Below are positions 18,846 to 30,500 of a stretch of 63,282 nt of DNA, one piece after another. The first letter of the stretch is position 1. Each line of letters begins with the position of its first letter. The notes under the pieces were generated by a model. It worked only from the letters and a program-made list of their open reading frames with translations, did not search any database and had not been told where the DNA came from. The position numbers and the translations under genes are program-made. The stretch is from Microbacteriaceae bacterium. GTDB lineage: Bacteria > Actinomycetota > Actinomycetes > Actinomycetales > Microbacteriaceae. Where the stretch lies: contig SKHB01000055.1 of assembly GCA_007117135.1 (NCBI GenBank), positions 1 to 63,282 of the forward strand. The letters run 5' to 3'.

Positions 18846-20222
18846 CTACCGGTCTCGCCGGATTGCCTGGATGAACATGGCATCAGTGTGGTGGCGATGT
18901 GGCCACAACTGCACGGCGGTCCCCCGCCGGTGTCCATCCATCACACGGTTACTGACCGCCTCCATAATGGCGGGCGTGTCAAGCATGGTCACCGGGTAGG
19001 ACGACGCAAGCCAGGCCATTTGGTTGGTGGTTTCTGCCACAACGGGTGAACAGGTGACGTATACGATGATGCCGCCCTCTTTCGTGTGGCCGACAGCTTC
19101 GGAGAGAAGTTTTCGTTGCAGTGCGACGAGTGCATCAAGGTCAGCAGCGCTTTTCCGCCACCTGGACTCTGGCCGTCGCCGAAGCGCTCCGAGGCCGGTG
19201 CAGGGGGCGTCGAGAAGTATCCGGTCATAGGTGACTTGCTCTGCGGCCATGGTGTCACCGGCGTCACCGGTGACCACTCTGGGGGGTGTTGGGAGGTGGG
19301 CAAACGGTGCCAATGCTTGTCTGACCAGGTCGGCTCGATGCGGCGCCTTTTCCATGGCTGTGAGTGATGAGCCCGTTGGTTGGAGCAGAGCCTGCAGGAG
19401 CGCAGACTTTCCACCGGGGCCACTGCACATGTCCGCTACAGCGAGTGGCCTCTCTATGGGCTCCGCCAAGGTGACGACGAGGGCAGCAAGTTGGGAGCCT
19501 TCGTCTTGGACCCGGGCTAGACCTTCGCGAACGCGCTTGTCTGTGCCGGGGCTTCCCTCCCCCTGGTAGACACCGTATGGGGAGTAAGGGGTGGGTGTTT
19601 CGGTGGGTTTCTTCGTCGCCAGCCCCGGCAGCATCACGAGGGTGGGGGTCGCGGGGTCGTTGTGTGCGTCGAGCAGGGCAACCAGCTCACTGTCACTGCC
19701 TGCGGGTTCTGAGTCGGCAAGGGCTTCTTCCAGCAGCCTCACTATCCATGCCGGGTGCGCGTGGCGGAGGCCTTGTTCTTCAGCCGGGTCGTCAACTCTT
19801 TCCGTGATGAGGTCAAGCCACGTGGGGAGGTCGTGTGCGGTGACTTTTCGCATAACCGCGTTGACGAGGCCACTTGCCGGGTGGTGCCCCACCTTTTTGC
19901 ACAGCTTTACTGATTCATTTACTGCAGCGTGGCTGGGAGTGCGCATCCACAACCACTGAAAAGTACCTAACTGGAGTACCCACCACACGCCACTGTCGAG
20001 GAGGGATCGCTCCCTGCCGGAAGCTTTTTCGATGATGGCGTCGATGGTTCCGGCGTGACGCAACGTTCCATAGGCCAAATGGGTGGCGAACGCTTTTTCC
20101 TCCCGAGACAGCGTGGATTGGCCAAGAATGTCGTCCCACGCGAGGTTTGCGTAGGCTCCATCGCTAAAAACTCGGCGGCACAGCTCCCAGGCAAGACCCC
20201 GCGGGCTCGCAACACTAGTCAT
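18846..20222 (-). CDS. rsmB: 16S rRNA cytosine-5 methyltransferase (RsmB/Sun)
   Basis: This 458-residue protein has an N-terminal NusB-like RNA-binding domain (about 1-150) and a C-terminal SAM methyltransferase. The two cysteines of RNA m5C methyltransferases are present: the PC motif (DAPCTGLG, about residue 339) and the TC motif (YVTCSP, about 389). The SAM loop is DMCSGPGGKSALL. I start it at the ATG at 20222, which overlaps the fmt stop by 8 bp; the longer reading frame upstream encodes a fmt-antisense-like sequence with no homology expected. fmt and rsmB are neighbours in many bacteria. Confidence 0.94.
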   Translation of the reverse strand: MTSVASPRGLAWELCRRVFSDGAYANLAWDDILGQSTLSREEKAFATHLAYGTLRHAGTIDAIIEKASGRERSLLDSGVWWVLQLGTFQWLWMRTPSHAAVNESVKLCKKVGHHPASGLVNAVMRKVTAHDLPTWLDLITERVDDPAEEQGLRHAHPAWIVRLLEEALADSEPAGSDSELVALLDAHNDPATPTLVMLPGLATKKPTETPTPYSPYGVYQGEGSPGTDKRVREGLARVQDEGSQLAALVVTLAEPIERPLAVADMCSGPGGKSALLQALLQPTGSSLTAMEKAPHRADLVRQALAPFAHLPTPPRVVTGDAGDTMAAEQVTYDRILLDAPCTGLGALRRRPESRWRKSAADLDALVALQRKLLSEAVGHTKEGGIIVYVTCSPVVAETTNQMAWLASSYPVTMLDTPAIMEAVSNRVMDGHRRGTAVQLWPHRHHTDAMFIQAIRRDR

Positions 20223-21141
20223 CGATGTGGATCTCCCTGGTGACACCCCGCCACCAATCAGCAGCGGGCATCGCCCGCTTGCCTGTCGGTATAACGGTGT
20301 GGAGTAGCAGCACTCCCCCGGTAAGCGACAGGCCAACGCCCTGTGCGGTGCTGTGGATGGTGCCCACGGGTGCCGTGGAGGGGTGGTGAACAGCTGTGGC
20401 CGACAACACTTTTAGCGTGTTTCCTCCCTGGTCCCAGGAGATGGAACATCCAGGTTCGGGGGTGGTGGCCTGAAAACGGCGAAGCGCCATTTCGACGGTG
20501 TCTGTCGAGATGATCCGACCGGTTTCTCGGTCGAGTTTGGGCGCATGTGTGGCCTCGCCGCGTTGCGGGGACATTGTCTGGTGCCCCCGCGAATAGTCGT
20601 GCAGGGTGTCGGTGAGGAGTGCGGCTCCGACCTGGGAAAGTTCGTCGAGGAGTTCCCCGGCGGTTATGCCGGGGGCAATCGGGTGGGGTCGTTGGCTGAC
20701 AAGCGGTCCGGTGTCCATCCCTTCATCGAGACGAAAGATGGTGACCCCAGTGTTGTGCTCTCCGGCGAGGAGAGCGTTTTGGACGGGCGCAGCTCCCCGC
20801 CACCTGGGCAGGAGCGAAAAGTGGACATTCCACCACCCGGCCGTGGGGAGGGCAAGAGCGTCGGGCCGAAGAAGTCGGCCATACGCGACTGTGATCCCCA
20901 TGTCTGGGCTGAAGTCGGACACGGCCTGGGTGATGCTTTCGTGGTCTACCGGTCGATACAGCGGGAGGCCCTGGTCTAGTGCCCAGGAACTGACCGCTGT
21001 GGGGGTGAGAATCTTTTTTCTGCCCACCGGTTTATCCGGCTGGCTCATCACCGCCAGTTCGCTCGCTACACCGGCAACCGCTTCGAGCGCGGGCAGCGCG
21101 ATAGCGGGGCTTCCGGCGAACAGTATTCTCACCCCACCCAC
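20215..21141 (-). CDS. fmt: Methionyl-tRNA formyltransferase
   Basis: This enzyme of about 308 residues formylates initiator Met-tRNA. The formyltransferase core has N-V-H-x-SLLP-x-WRG-x-AP and the downstream Asp in GVTIFRLDEGMDTG, giving the Asn-His-Asp triad. A C-terminal OB-like domain follows. No ATG is available: the candidates are GTG at 21141 or GTG at 21132, the latter giving the more typical MRILFAG start. Confidence 0.95.
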   Translation of the reverse strand: MGGVRILFAGSPAIALPALEAVAGVASELAVMSQPDKPVGRKKILTPTAVSSWALDQGLPLYRPVDHESITQAVSDFSPDMGITVAYGRLLRPDALALPTAGWWNVHFSLLPRWRGAAPVQNALLAGEHNTGVTIFRLDEGMDTGPLVSQRPHPIAPGITAGELLDELSQVGAALLTDTLHDYSRGHQTMSPQRGEATHAPKLDRETGRIISTDTVEMALRRFQATTPEPGCSISWDQGGNTLKVLSATAVHHPSTAPVGTIHSTAQGVGLSLTGGVLLLHTVIPTGKRAMPAADWWRGVTREIHIDD

Positions 21142-21168
21142 GGTAGTCGGTGGGGTGGGGTGTGCGGG

Positions 21169-23172
21169 TTAGGGGGCGTTGGAAATCTGGTCGAGTGCTG
21201 CCAGGTCGTCTAATGCGATGCGCAGACGTTTGGCTGTTGGAGTTTTGGATACGGCTCGGGAAATCACGGCTGCCCGAAGAGCTCGGGCAACATCATTGCC
21301 CGCGGAGAAGGAAAATCGCAGAAGGGAGCGCACCCGGTCGCTGTCGAGACGAACGGGGCCCAACACGTCACTGCCGGGGAACGCATCAACAATGTCGCTG
21401 GTGACTTCGGCAACAGTCGCGGGTGGTCCCGTCACCGACGCAATCCTCACCGCTGGGGGAAGTCGAAGTTCGCGGCGTTCGCGCAGTTCCCCGACCATCA
21501 CATCGCGATGGGCACCGGCGGTGAAGGCGTGCACAACGGGTCCGTCGACATCAGTGACGTACACCGATGCGTTCGGGGCGGCGAGGCTCGCCGCCCATTC
21601 CCACCCCCTGAGCGTTTCTTCGAGTGCCCCCAGTGAGGATCGTTGCAACATTTTGTCCCCGTCGAGCAGTAAAACAGCGCGGTATCCTCCGTGGGCGACT
21701 GGTTCACTGCCGCGTGTGGCGACGACGAGGGCCGGTTTGTCTGGAACATCAAGAATGGGGTGGTTACCGTCGGCCTGGATGACGGGCACTCTCGGGAAGG
21801 CTTTGCCGAGCTCCGTGACTGTTCGACCCACCCCATGGCCAATCGGGGTGACCGCCAGTCCACCACACTCGCCACAAGCTCGGGGCGCCGCACTTATGCC
21901 ACACCAACTGCAGGTGCGACGGGTGGTGGAAGATGTCGCCGTCACAGGGCCGCCACAGCTGTGACACCGCACCCGCTCCCGACAGTGTGTGCAGGCAAGC
22001 CCCGGCGCGAACCCTGACCGAAAAACCTGCACAAGGACGGGGCCCTCCTTCAGTGCGTCCGACACGGCCCGGTAGGCAAGCGACGGGAGCCGCCCAGGGG
22101 CGGGCTCCTGTTGGCTGTTCATGGTGAGCGCCGTGGGAATGATTGTGGGACGTTGCCTGGTGGTCGGGGTCACAAGGGAGAGATAGTCCATCTGCACAAG
22201 ACGCATAATGTCGACCCCGGTGACCCAGTCGGCAAAAACTAGCGCAGCCCCGGACTGTTCTGCTCGGATGAGTGCGATGTCACGCGTGTGGGGGTAGGGG
22301 GCAAGCTGTTCGCGGTGCGAATCATCAGACTCGGAAAGGACTACTAATAATCCCAGGTGGGACACAGGCTGGTAAATGGCGTGGCGTTGACCGACAACGA
22401 CCACGGGCCGGCCTTCTAAGCATCTCAAATATGAGAGGTACTTCTCGCTGGGTGTCTGGTCACTGCGCAATCGAACCAGGTGATCCGGGTGAAGGTATTC
22501 CAGGAGGCTTCGCTCTACTAACTCGCCATCGCGCCAGTCCGGAACGGCAATCACCACGGAGCGGCCTTGGGCCAGCACAGTGGCTGCAAGAGTGGCAATA
22601 GTTGTTGCGGCGGTGGTGGTGGGGTGGGGTGTTGACGTGTTGACTACCCCCGGGGGCAGTTCCAGTGCCGTTCTGCTTCCCGGTTCAGCCATATGGCGCC
22701 ACGATTCAGGTGAATAGTGGGGGGATGGGTCCGGCCAGGGGACGGACTCCCCGGGTGGTGTGCCGTGCTCCAGCCAGTTTTTCTCCACCCGCACGGCCCG
22801 TTGCGGGATGGCCAGTCGAAGAATGTCGGCGGCGCTGCCGCCCTGCCTATCGGCAACAGTTCGAGCCAATGTCCACAAATCCTTGGTGAGGACAGGAACT
22901 TCCGACACGACCTGGTCGATGGGGGCAATCTCGCCGGGGTAGTCAGACTGGTGGGTGACTTGCACAACAAAGCCGTTGGAGAGCTTCTGGGCGTGACCCA
23001 GCGGGACTTTTACCCGAACCCCGGGAGAAACGTCCACGCCGTCGGGGATGCGGTAGTCCAGTAACCGGTCAAGGTGCGGGAGTCGAGTATCCAACACCAC
23101 GCGGGCAATTGCCCCAGAGGCAGCTACGGAAGTGCTTTCTGGAGTTCCTCCACCCGGTTTGTTCGCTCCCAC
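21169..23172 (-). CDS. priA: Primosomal protein N' (PriA), helicase motifs degenerate
   Basis: This 667-residue protein aligns with PriA, the replication-restart initiator. The N-terminal DNA-binding part ([16 protein letters not shown]) and the paired zinc-binding cysteines (eight Cys between about residues 390 and 440) are present. The Walker A motif expected near residue 190 is missing: the region reads [19 protein letters not shown] instead of G-x-TGSGKT. This is known for actinobacterial PriA, which probably binds forks and proteins without unwinding. The ATG at 23172 makes it overlap metK by 49 bp; a shorter start could be real, since the first 20 residues look unconserved. Confidence 0.9.
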   Translation of the reverse strand: MGANKPGGGTPESTSVAASGAIARVVLDTRLPHLDRLLDYRIPDGVDVSPGVRVKVPLGHAQKLSNGFVVQVTHQSDYPGEIAPIDQVVSEVPVLTKDLWTLARTVADRQGGSAADILRLAIPQRAVRVEKNWLEHGTPPGESVPWPDPSPHYSPESWRHMAEPGSRTALELPPGVVNTSTPHPTTTAATTIATLAATVLAQGRSVVIAVPDWRDGELVERSLLEYLHPDHLVRLRSDQTPSEKYLSYLRCLEGRPVVVVGQRHAIYQPVSHLGLLVVLSESDDSHREQLAPYPHTRDIALIRAEQSGAALVFADWVTGVDIMRLVQMDYLSLVTPTTRQRPTIIPTALTMNSQQEPAPGRLPSLAYRAVSDALKEGPVLVQVFRSGFAPGLACTHCRERVRCHSCGGPVTATSSTTRRTCSWCGISAAPRACGECGGLAVTPIGHGVGRTVTELGKAFPRVPVIQADGNHPILDVPDKPALVVATRGSEPVAHGGYRAVLLLDGDKMLQRSSLGALEETLRGWEWAASLAAPNASVYVTDVDGPVVHAFTAGAHRDVMVGELRERRELRLPPAVRIASVTGPPATVAEVTSDIVDAFPGSDVLGPVRLDSDRVRSLLRFSFSAGNDVARALRAAVISRAVSKTPTAKRLRIALDDLAALDQISNAP

Positions 23173-24305
23173 GGAAGATCCAAATCCATTCGACCAAAGT
23201 GCCCATACGCGGCGGTTGGAGCATATCGTGTTGTTCGGAGCTCCAGCTGGTCGATGATCGCAGCGGGGCGCAGGTCAAACACGTTCGCAACCGCTTTTTC
23301 GATGTGATCGGTGGGGACCTTTTCGGTGCCGAAGGTTTCCACAAAGATTCCCACCGGGTGGGCTGAACCAATCGCATAAGCGACTTGAAGCTCGACGCGG
23401 TCGGCGAGTTGGGCCGCAACAATGTTTTTAGCCACCCAGCGCAGCGCGTAAGCGGCTGATCGGTCAACCTTTGTCGGGTCTTTCCCGCTGAAAGCACCGC
23501 CGCCGTGCCTGGCCGCACCACCGTACGTGTCGACAATGATTTTGCGTCCGGTCAGGCCGGCGTCTGACTGTGGCCCCCCCAAGATGAACTGACCAGAGGG
23601 GTTGATCAGGAATCTGGTGTCATCGTGGCGAAGATTGATCTGCGACATGATCGGTGCAAAGACATGGTTTTTCATGTCTTCAGTGATTTGGCCAAGCTCA
23701 ACGCCCGCATCATGCTGGGTAGAAATGACCAGGGTGTTCAACTCGACGGGGGTGGTGCCCTCCAATCCGAGGGTGACCTGAGTTTTGCCGTCTGGCCGAA
23801 GATAGTTGAGGGTTCCGTCTTTTCGAACCGCTGCTAACCGTTCGGCGAAGCGGTGAGCCAACCACAGCGCTGTCGGCATGTATGCCTGCGTTTCATTGGT
23901 CGCATACCCAAACATCAGCCCCTGGTCGCCGGCGCCCAAAGCGTCGTAGGTGTCCGAGTTGTCTCCGTCTCGCACCTCATACGCGTTGTCGACTCCGCCG
24001 GCAATATCGGGTGATTGTTGCCCGAGGGACACGATCACCCCCATGGTGTCGTAGTTGATGCCGTACGCCTCGTCGGTGTAGCCGATTTCTTTCACTTTTT
24101 GGCGGGCGATCTGTTCCGGGTCGATGTGCGCGGTGGAACTTACTTCGCCGGCAATGTGAACGAGTCCCGTTGTGGTGAGACATTCGACGGCGACGCGACT
24201 CATCGGGTCCCCCGCCAAATAGGCGTCCAGGATTGAATCGGAGATTTGGTCACACATTTTGTCGGGGTGACCTTCGGTGACGGATTCCGACGTGAAGTAG
24301 CGCAT
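23124..24305 (-). CDS. metK: S-adenosylmethionine synthetase
   Basis: This 393-residue enzyme makes SAM from methionine and ATP. Signatures: [15 protein letters not shown] at the N-terminus, [12 protein letters not shown], and [20 protein letters not shown] chose the ATG at 24305, giving [16 protein letters not shown], with a good ribosome-binding site (AGAGGA) in front; an ATG 27 bp upstream would add residues not normal for the family. It follows coaBC by 7 bp. No SAM riboswitch is seen. Confidence 0.98.
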   Translation of the reverse strand: MRYFTSESVTEGHPDKMCDQISDSILDAYLAGDPMSRVAVECLTTTGLVHIAGEVSSTAHIDPEQIARQKVKEIGYTDEAYGINYDTMGVIVSLGQQSPDIAGGVDNAYEVRDGDNSDTYDALGAGDQGLMFGYATNETQAYMPTALWLAHRFAERLAAVRKDGTLNYLRPDGKTQVTLGLEGTTPVELNTLVISTQHDAGVELGQITEDMKNHVFAPIMSQINLRHDDTRFLINPSGQFILGGPQSDAGLTGRKIIVDTYGGAARHGGGAFSGKDPTKVDRSAAYALRWVAKNIVAAQLADRVELQVAYAIGSAHPVGIFVETFGTEKVPTDHIEKAVANVFDLRPAAIIDQLELRTTRYAPTAAYGHFGRMDLDLPWERTNRVEELQKALP

Positions 24306-24312
24306 ATGTCCT

Positions 24313-25515
24313 CTAAGTGCCAGGCAGGACATCGAATAGGTGCCCCGCGACGGTCAGTTTTGAACCTGTCGACAGAACCGGGGCCCCGGAGCGCTGCACA
24401 AACCACACAGCTGTATCTGTCTCGCCAAAGCCTAGCTTGTCGCCCACACGATTCGCTACAACGACATCCAAGCTTTTGGCGTTGAGTTTCGCTCGCGCTC
24501 GGGCAACAAGTTCGTCATCATCGGCCACAGTTTCCGCCGCAAACCCCACCAGCACTTGACCGGTGGGTTTGTGGCGGCCGAGCTCTTTCGCAATGTCTGG
24601 TGTTTTACGGAGGGTCAAAGACCAGCTGTCCTCCGACGTTTTTGACATCTTCTCAGTGAATGTTTCGACGGGTGTCCAGTCGGCGACAGCGGCAGCCATT
24701 ATGACAATGTCGGCATCTTGGGACGCCTCCAGCATCTGCTCACGCATGTCCTGTGCACTGTCAACGGGGACCGCCTGAACACCAGACGGGATCCGCGCCT
24801 CGAGGGGCGCGTGTACGAGGGTGACTGTTGCCCCTCGGTGGTGAGCCTCTGCGGCCAGAGCTGTGGCCATATGTCCGGTGGAGCGGTTGCCCAAAAACCT
24901 TACCGGGTCGATTGCTTCCCTGGTTCCGCCGCCGGAAATCACCACCTTCTTCCCGGCCAAAGGTTTTGGGCCAACCACCCCGAGGGCAAGACGAACAATA
25001 TCTTCCGGTTCAACCATTCGACCAGGCCCAGAGTCGCTGCCGGTTAGCCGGCCGGATGCAGGCCCCACAATGTGCACTCCCCTGCCGCGGAGAGTGTCAA
25101 CATTCGCCGCTGTCGCGTCGTGTTCCCACATTTCGGTGTGCATGGCGGGGGCAACAACAACTGGAGCGGTGGTCGCCAGAAGGGTGGTGCCCAGCAGGTC
25201 GGACGCCATTCCACCGGCGTATTGCGCTAAAAAGTGAGCAGTGGCGGGGGCAACAATGACAAGGTCTGCCTGTTGGCCCAGCGCCACATGCCTGACCTGG
25301 TCCACTCCGGTAAAGACGTCTGCCGAGACGGGGTTGTGACTAATGGCCTCCCACGTGGCTTGACCAACGAACTGCAAAGCCGAATGGGTGGGGATGACGT
25401 GGACGTCGTGACCGAGGAGGGCCAACTCCCTGACAACCCCAACGGCTTTGTAACAGGCAATACCGCCGGTGACACCGACGACGACCCTCATGCCTCGGGC
25501 AGTCGGGTCTGGCAT
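24313..25515 (-). CDS. coaBC: Bifunctional phosphopantothenoylcysteine synthetase/decarboxylase
   Basis: This 400-residue flavoprotein performs two coenzyme A steps. The N-terminal CoaC half (about 1-180) has the FMN-binding [11 protein letters not shown] and the PAMHTEMW motif, the actinobacterial form of P-x-M-N-x-x-M-W. The C-terminal CoaB half starts [20 protein letters not shown] and carries the CTP-site lysine region ([12 protein letters not shown]). The start could be the ATG at 25515 or the internal ATG at 25491 ([10 protein letters not shown]). It lies 6 bp after rpoZ. Confidence 0.96.
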   Translation of the reverse strand: MPDPTARGMRVVVGVTGGIACYKAVGVVRELALLGHDVHVIPTHSALQFVGQATWEAISHNPVSADVFTGVDQVRHVALGQQADLVIVAPATAHFLAQYAGGMASDLLGTTLLATTAPVVVAPAMHTEMWEHDATAANVDTLRGRGVHIVGPASGRLTGSDSGPGRMVEPEDIVRLALGVVGPKPLAGKKVVISGGGTREAIDPVRFLGNRSTGHMATALAAEAHHRGATVTLVHAPLEARIPSGVQAVPVDSAQDMREQMLEASQDADIVIMAAAVADWTPVETFTEKMSKTSEDSWSLTLRKTPDIAKELGRHKPTGQVLVGFAAETVADDDELVARARAKLNAKSLDVVVANRVGDKLGFGETDTAVWFVQRSGAPVLSTGSKLTVAGHLFDVLPGT

Positions 25516-25521
25516 CGGTGT

Positions 25522-25773
25522 TTAGTCCTGACGCGGGGCCAACACGAGTTTGCCCTCGTGGATTTCCCGCAAAGCAATCGACAGTGGCTTTTCGTCGACT
25601 GTTGAGGGAACAAGTGGCCCCACGTGTTCGTAAATGTTCCCGTCGCCCAAGTCCGAATAGTAGGAGTTGATTTGGCGGGCACGCTTGGCAGAAAAAATCA
25701 CCAGCTGGTATTTCGAGTCAACCTTCTCCATCAACTCATCGATGGGTGGTTCGACGATTCCACGACGCTGCAT
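25522..25773 (-). CDS. rpoZ: RNA polymerase omega subunit
   Basis: This 83-residue protein is the omega subunit that helps assemble RNA polymerase by holding beta prime. The family core is visible: [18 protein letters not shown] (conserved K-Y-x-L-V and K-R-A-R-Q-I) and the C-terminal [14 protein letters not shown]. It follows gmk by 4 bp; the gmk-rpoZ-coaBC-metK order is widely conserved in actinobacteria. Confidence 0.96.
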   Translation of the reverse strand: MQRRGIVEPPIDELMEKVDSKYQLVIFSAKRARQINSYYSDLGDGNIYEHVGPLVPSTVDEKPLSIALREIHEGKLVLAPRQD

Positions 25774-25777
25774 GTGA

Positions 25778-26680
25778 TTACTCCCTCAACTTTTTTCGGT
25801 GGCCAACAATCAAGTCTACGACCTTCTGCGCGGCTTTTTCGACGACGTCGTTGACAACGACCGCATCAAACTCATCTTTTGCTGCCATTTCTTGGACCGC
25901 CGTGGCCAGACGCCTCGATTGTTCTTCCCGTGTTTCGGTGTCGCGACTGGTGAGACGATTCGCGAGCTCGTCAAAATTGGGGGGTGCGATGAAGATGAAT
26001 AGCGCGTCTGGCAGTCGGGAGCGGATCTGCCTGGCCCCTTGGACATCGATCTCTAATATCACTGTTTTTCCTGCGTTTCGCTGAGCTTCCACCCCGGCCT
26101 GCGGTGTTCCATAGCGGTGCTGACCGTGAACAGTTGCCCACTCTAAAAGTTGGCCAAGTTCAACCATCTGATCAAAGCGCTCATCGTCGACAAAGTGGTA
26201 GTCAACGCCGTCGATCTCTCCCTGTCGGGGTGGTCTGGTGGTGGCAGACACGCTCATCTCAATGTCGTCGTGCTGCTCAACAATCACCCGGTTGATTGTT
26301 CCCTTCCCCACAGCTGTGGGGCCAGCTATCACCACAATCGTGCCGGCTGCCCGTCTGCCTGACCCTGTTCCCAGCACACCGGCAAGTTTTCTCCGAAACA
26401 GCACCTGCTGTCTCACTCGAAGGCCGCCGAGTGTATGCCGAGGACTGATTCCCAGTTCAGTGAGAAAGCGGTGTGCTTTAGTGTCGCCCCAACCGGGAAG
26501 CGACCGAAGAAACCAGTCGACACGTAAGCCTTTGACCACTTGGTTTTCTCGCTCAACACCCTGGTCAAACACGTCCATCGGGTGTCGCTTCCCCGATTTG
26601 ATGTCCTTCTTGAGCTGCGCTCTGGCTTGCCGAAGAGCAACAGCGCGCTGCGACTGCGCGTGGGCGTCAAAACTTTTCAC
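25778..26680 (-). CDS. gmk: Fusion of actinobacterial IHF (mIHF) and guanylate kinase
   Basis: One reading frame of 300 residues joins two proteins. Residues 1 to about 92 match actinobacterial mIHF, a nucleoid protein with an H2TH DNA-binding motif ([18 protein letters not shown], 61-78, followed by the GLRVRQ segment). After a basic linker (about 93-112), residues 113-300 are a guanylate kinase: P-loop [10 protein letters not shown] (119-128), the GMP-binding [10 protein letters not shown] and YHFV, and the [10 protein letters not shown] segment. Guanylate kinase turns GMP into GDP. The start is a GTG at 26680 overlapping the pyrF stop by 4 bp, with GGGAG 8 bp before it. The frame stays open far upstream, but that part is antisense to pyrF. 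In most actinobacteria mihF and gmk are separate neighbours; I recall Microbacteriaceae kinases of about 300 residues, so the fusion may be family-wide. Confidence 0.93.
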   Translation of the reverse strand: MKSFDAHAQSQRAVALRQARAQLKKDIKSGKRHPMDVFDQGVERENQVVKGLRVDWFLRSLPGWGDTKAHRFLTELGISPRHTLGGLRVRQQVLFRRKLAGVLGTGSGRRAAGTIVVIAGPTAVGKGTINRVIVEQHDDIEMSVSATTRPPRQGEIDGVDYHFVDDERFDQMVELGQLLEWATVHGQHRYGTPQAGVEAQRNAGKTVILEIDVQGARQIRSRLPDALFIFIAPPNFDELANRLTSRDTETREEQSRRLATAVQEMAAKDEFDAVVVNDVVEKAAQKVVDLIVGHRKKLRE

Positions 26681-27510
26681 TCCTGAAGCTCCCGAAGGTG
26701 CGACACAATGGCGGGAACTACACCGTCTGGCCCGTCTTGACAGACACTTCGTGAGACTGTGGGAATAACTTTCTCCGATACCCCACCAAACAGCGTGGTC
26801 AGTTGTGACAACTGGGCGCCCTGGTACCCAAAGCCGGGCGCCAACACCCACAACGGCATGGGGTCTGGAAACTGAACAGCGCGCTCTTGCGGCTGCAGGG
26901 TGGCGCCCACCACACACCCCATCCACCCGTCCAATCCGGAGGCGCCTTGGCGGGCAACCAGTCCATCAAACACGTGCTGAGCGAGTGTGGTGCCAGACGC
27001 CACCAGCGCTTGTTGGATATCCCACCCGTCAGGGTTGGAAGTGTTCACCAAAACAAATAAGCCTTTTCCTGCGCTCAATGCAGCCTCACACAGGGGCTCA
27101 ACACTTCCCACCCCCTGGTACGCCACCGCAGTCATGGCGTCTGATTCGAAATCAGACCCCACTCCCAACCAGGCGTCGGCATAGGCGGCAACAGTGGAGC
27201 CGACGTCTCCGCGTTTCGCGTCGGCAATCACGATGAGACCTGAGGACCTCGCCTGGCCAATCACCTGCGCCAATGCGGACATGCCTCCCACCCCGTGGCG
27301 TTCAAAAAAAGCGATCTGTGGTTTCACGAGGGTCACCCCAGCGGCCACTGCGGCGTGAACAACCGTCTGTGCCAGGGTGGTGGCTCCCTCTGCCGTGTCG
27401 GGTAAGCCCCAGTCAGACAGAATCCCCGGATGTGGGTCTATTCCGACACACAACCGCCCGCCTGGACCGTCGAGGGCGGCGATGCGATCGGCGAAGCTGT
27501 GGGCGGTCAT
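26677..27510 (-). CDS. pyrF: Orotidine 5'-phosphate decarboxylase (type 2)
   Basis: This 277-residue enzyme converts OMP to UMP, the last de novo pyrimidine step. The catalytic DAKRGD motif with Lys99 is present and the N-terminal CVGIDPHP segment is typical. The length and sequence are of the mycobacterial type 2 subfamily. It overlaps carB by 4 bp on one side and the mIHF-gmk fusion by 4 bp on the other. Confidence 0.97.
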   Translation of the reverse strand: MTAHSFADRIAALDGPGGRLCVGIDPHPGILSDWGLPDTAEGATTLAQTVVHAAVAAGVTLVKPQIAFFERHGVGGMSALAQVIGQARSSGLIVIADAKRGDVGSTVAAYADAWLGVGSDFESDAMTAVAYQGVGSVEPLCEAALSAGKGLFVLVNTSNPDGWDIQQALVASGTTLAQHVFDGLVARQGASGLDGWMGCVVGATLQPQERAVQFPDPMPLWVLAPGFGYQGAQLSQLTTLFGGVSEKVIPTVSRSVCQDGPDGVVPAIVSHLRELQE

Positions 27511-30500
27511 TGGCCTGCGTGTTCTCGCTGGAGGGCATAATCTTGCAGGCTTGTCACCTGCGGTGTGTCAGGAATGTCATCGAGACTGGCGACCGCGGCC
27601 CCCACCTGAGCGATGGTGGTGAATAGTGGCTTATCGGCGGCCACCGTGGCGATTCGGATTTCGTAGCCGTCAGCGCGCGCACTTCGTCCGCGCGGTGTGT
27701 TAATCACGATATCAATCTCACCAGCTTGGATGAGGTCCACCACACTCGGGCCAGACACGTCGTCTGTGTCCGTGTGTTTGCGAACCGTTTGGCTGGGGAC
27801 ACCGTAGCGAGCCAACACGTCGGAGGTTCCCTGTGTGGCGACAATCCGATAACCCATTTGGTGGAGGCGAACAATGGGCAACACTCCGCTTCGTTTGTCC
27901 CGGTCAGCGATAGACACAAACACTGTGCCGCTGGTGGGCAAACCGCCGTATGCCGCTGTTTGACTTTTTGCGAACGCTCTCGGGAAGGTGGAGTCGATTC
28001 CCATGACTTCGCCGGTGGAGCGCATTTCCGGGCCCAAAATCGAGTCAACAATGTCGCCTTCGGGTGTTCTAAACCGTTTGAAAGGCAACACCGCTTCTTT
28101 GACCGACACTGGGTGACTGGCCGGGGGGAAGGTGCCATCTTGCGCGGGGAGGACACCCTCGTCGATGATTCTCTTGATAGTCCAGCCGGCCATCACCAGT
28201 GCTGCTGCACGGGCCAGGGGAAGCCCCAACGCTTTGGACACAAACGGGACGGTTCTGGACGCCCGCGGGTTTGCTTCCAAAACGTAGAGGACACCGGCGG
28301 CGATGGCGAACTGCACGTTCAACAGTCCCTTCACCCCAATTCCTTCGGCGAGCCGTCTGACTGCGTCTCGAACCTCTTCGATCACGTTTCTGCCCAGTGT
28401 GACCGGCGGGAGGGTGCATGCCGAATCGCCGGAGTGAATTCCGGCTTCTTCGATGTGTTCCATAATTCCGCCGATATACAGGTCGGTTCCGTCAAAGAGT
28501 GCGTCGACGTCAATTTCGACGGCGTCGTCTAAGAACCTGTCCACCAAAAGTGGCGCCTCCGGCGAGATGATGGCAAATTCTTCTATTCGGCGGAAATAGT
28601 CCCGCAAACTGTCATGGTCGTAGAGGATTTCCATTCCTCGGCCGCCCAGCACAAAGCTGGGGCGAACAAGGACCGGGTAGCCAATGGAGTCTGCGATATC
28701 TGTCGCCTCCGACACCGTTGTTGCCACCCCGTTTTTTGGCGCCTGCAAACCGGCATCGTCGAGAATTTTTGCAAAACGACCACGTTCTTCCGCGCTGTCA
28801 ATCGCATCCGGGCTTGTCCCAAGAATGGGGACACCCGCCTGCTGTAAGCCTTCCGCCAACCCCAGGGCGGTCTGGCCGCCCAGTTGCACCAACACGCCTA
28901 GTAGCTCCCCGTTTTGGCTTTCCTGGTGAATAACTTCCAGCACGTCTTCAAGGGTGAGGGGTTCGAAGTAGAGGCGGTCGCTGGTGTCGTAGTCGGTGGA
29001 GACAGTCTCCGGGTTGCAGTTGATCATGATCGTTTCGATACCGGAATCACGCAGGGAAAATGCTGCGTGAACGCACGAATAGTCAAACTCGATTCCCTGA
29101 CCGATGCGGTTGGGCCCAGAACCCAAAATGACAATTTTTTGGCGGCCTGAGGGCACCACTTCGGTCGTGAGGTCATAACTGGAATAGTGATACGGCGTGT
29201 ATGCCGGGAACTCCCCCGCACACGTGTCAACGGTTTTGAAGACTGGTCTCATTCCCAAACCGTGACGAAGCTCTCGGACATCGGCTTCCGTCATTTTTCG
29301 AAGCTCCGCGACTTGTGCGTCCGACAGTCCGTGTTCCTTAGCCCAGCGAAGAGTGGCCTCATCGAGAGCAGGCGCTCGTCTGACTTCTTCTGCCACTTCG
29401 TTGATGAGCGCAATCTGGTCGACAAACCACGGGTCAATGCCTGTTGCTTGATGCACCTCGTCAACGGTTGCCCCCGCTCGAAGCGCCTGCTGCACGGTGA
29501 TGATGCGGCCGTCTGTTGGCGTGCTGGCTATGTCCAGTAGGTCCTCTTGAGAACTCGTCAGGGGCCCCCAGTGGAAGGAGCTTCCGCGCTGCTCCAACGA
29601 CCGAAGTGCTTTGTTGAGGGCTTGAGAAAAGTTTCTCCCCAATGCCATAGCTTCCCCCACAGATTTCATGGTGGTGGTGAGGGTGCGATCGGCTACGGGG
29701 AACTTTTCAAAGGCAAAACGTGGAACCTTCACCACCACGTAGTCGAGGGTGGGTTCGAAGGAGGCGGGTGTCACCCGGGTGATGTCGTTGGGGATTTCAT
29801 CGAGACGATATCCCAGAGCGAGTTTGGCGGCGATTTTTGCGATAGGGAACCCGGTTGCTTTCGATGCCAAGGCGCTCGAGCGGGACACCCGAGGGTTCAT
29901 TTCGATGACAATAACCCGGCCGGTGACCGGGTCGACGGCGAACTGGATGTTGCACCCACCAGTGTCGACACCGACCGAGCGAATGATGTCGATGCCGATG
30001 TCTCGAAGCCGCTGATATTCACGGTCGGTGAGTGTGAGAGCTGGAGCCACCGTGATGGAATCACCGGTGTGAACACCAACCGGGTCAACGTTTTCAATGG
30101 AACACACCACAACAACGTTGTCCGCGTTGTCTCGCATCATTTCCAACTCGTACTCTTTCCACCCCAAAATCGACTCTTCGAGCAGTACTTCGTGCGTGGG
30201 TGACTGTTGGAGACCGTTGGCGACCATGCGGATAAGTTCCGCCTTCGTATACGCAAACCCTGACCCCAGGCCCCCCATGGTGAACGAGGGGCGAATAACC
30301 AGCGGGTATCCGAGCTCTTCGGCATAGTTCACCGCTTCATCAACAGAGGTGGCAATAAAACTTTTTGCCACATCAGCGCCCGCCGCGATCACCAAATCTT
30401 TGAAAATTTGGCGGTCCTCACCGCGCTGGATGGCCTCAAAGGACGCTCCAATAAGCTCCACGTCATATTTTTCGAGGATCCCCTGGTCGTGCAAGGCGAT

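Noticed and set aside
20223-20336. N-terminal extension of rsmB into fmt
   Set aside because: The ATG at 20222 fits the family length and couples to fmt; the extension is a shadow of fmt.
26681-26926. N-terminal extension of the mIHF-gmk frame into pyrF
   Set aside because: The added residues are a frame-shifted reading of pyrF; the GTG at 26680 gives an exact mIHF start with the usual 4-bp overlap.
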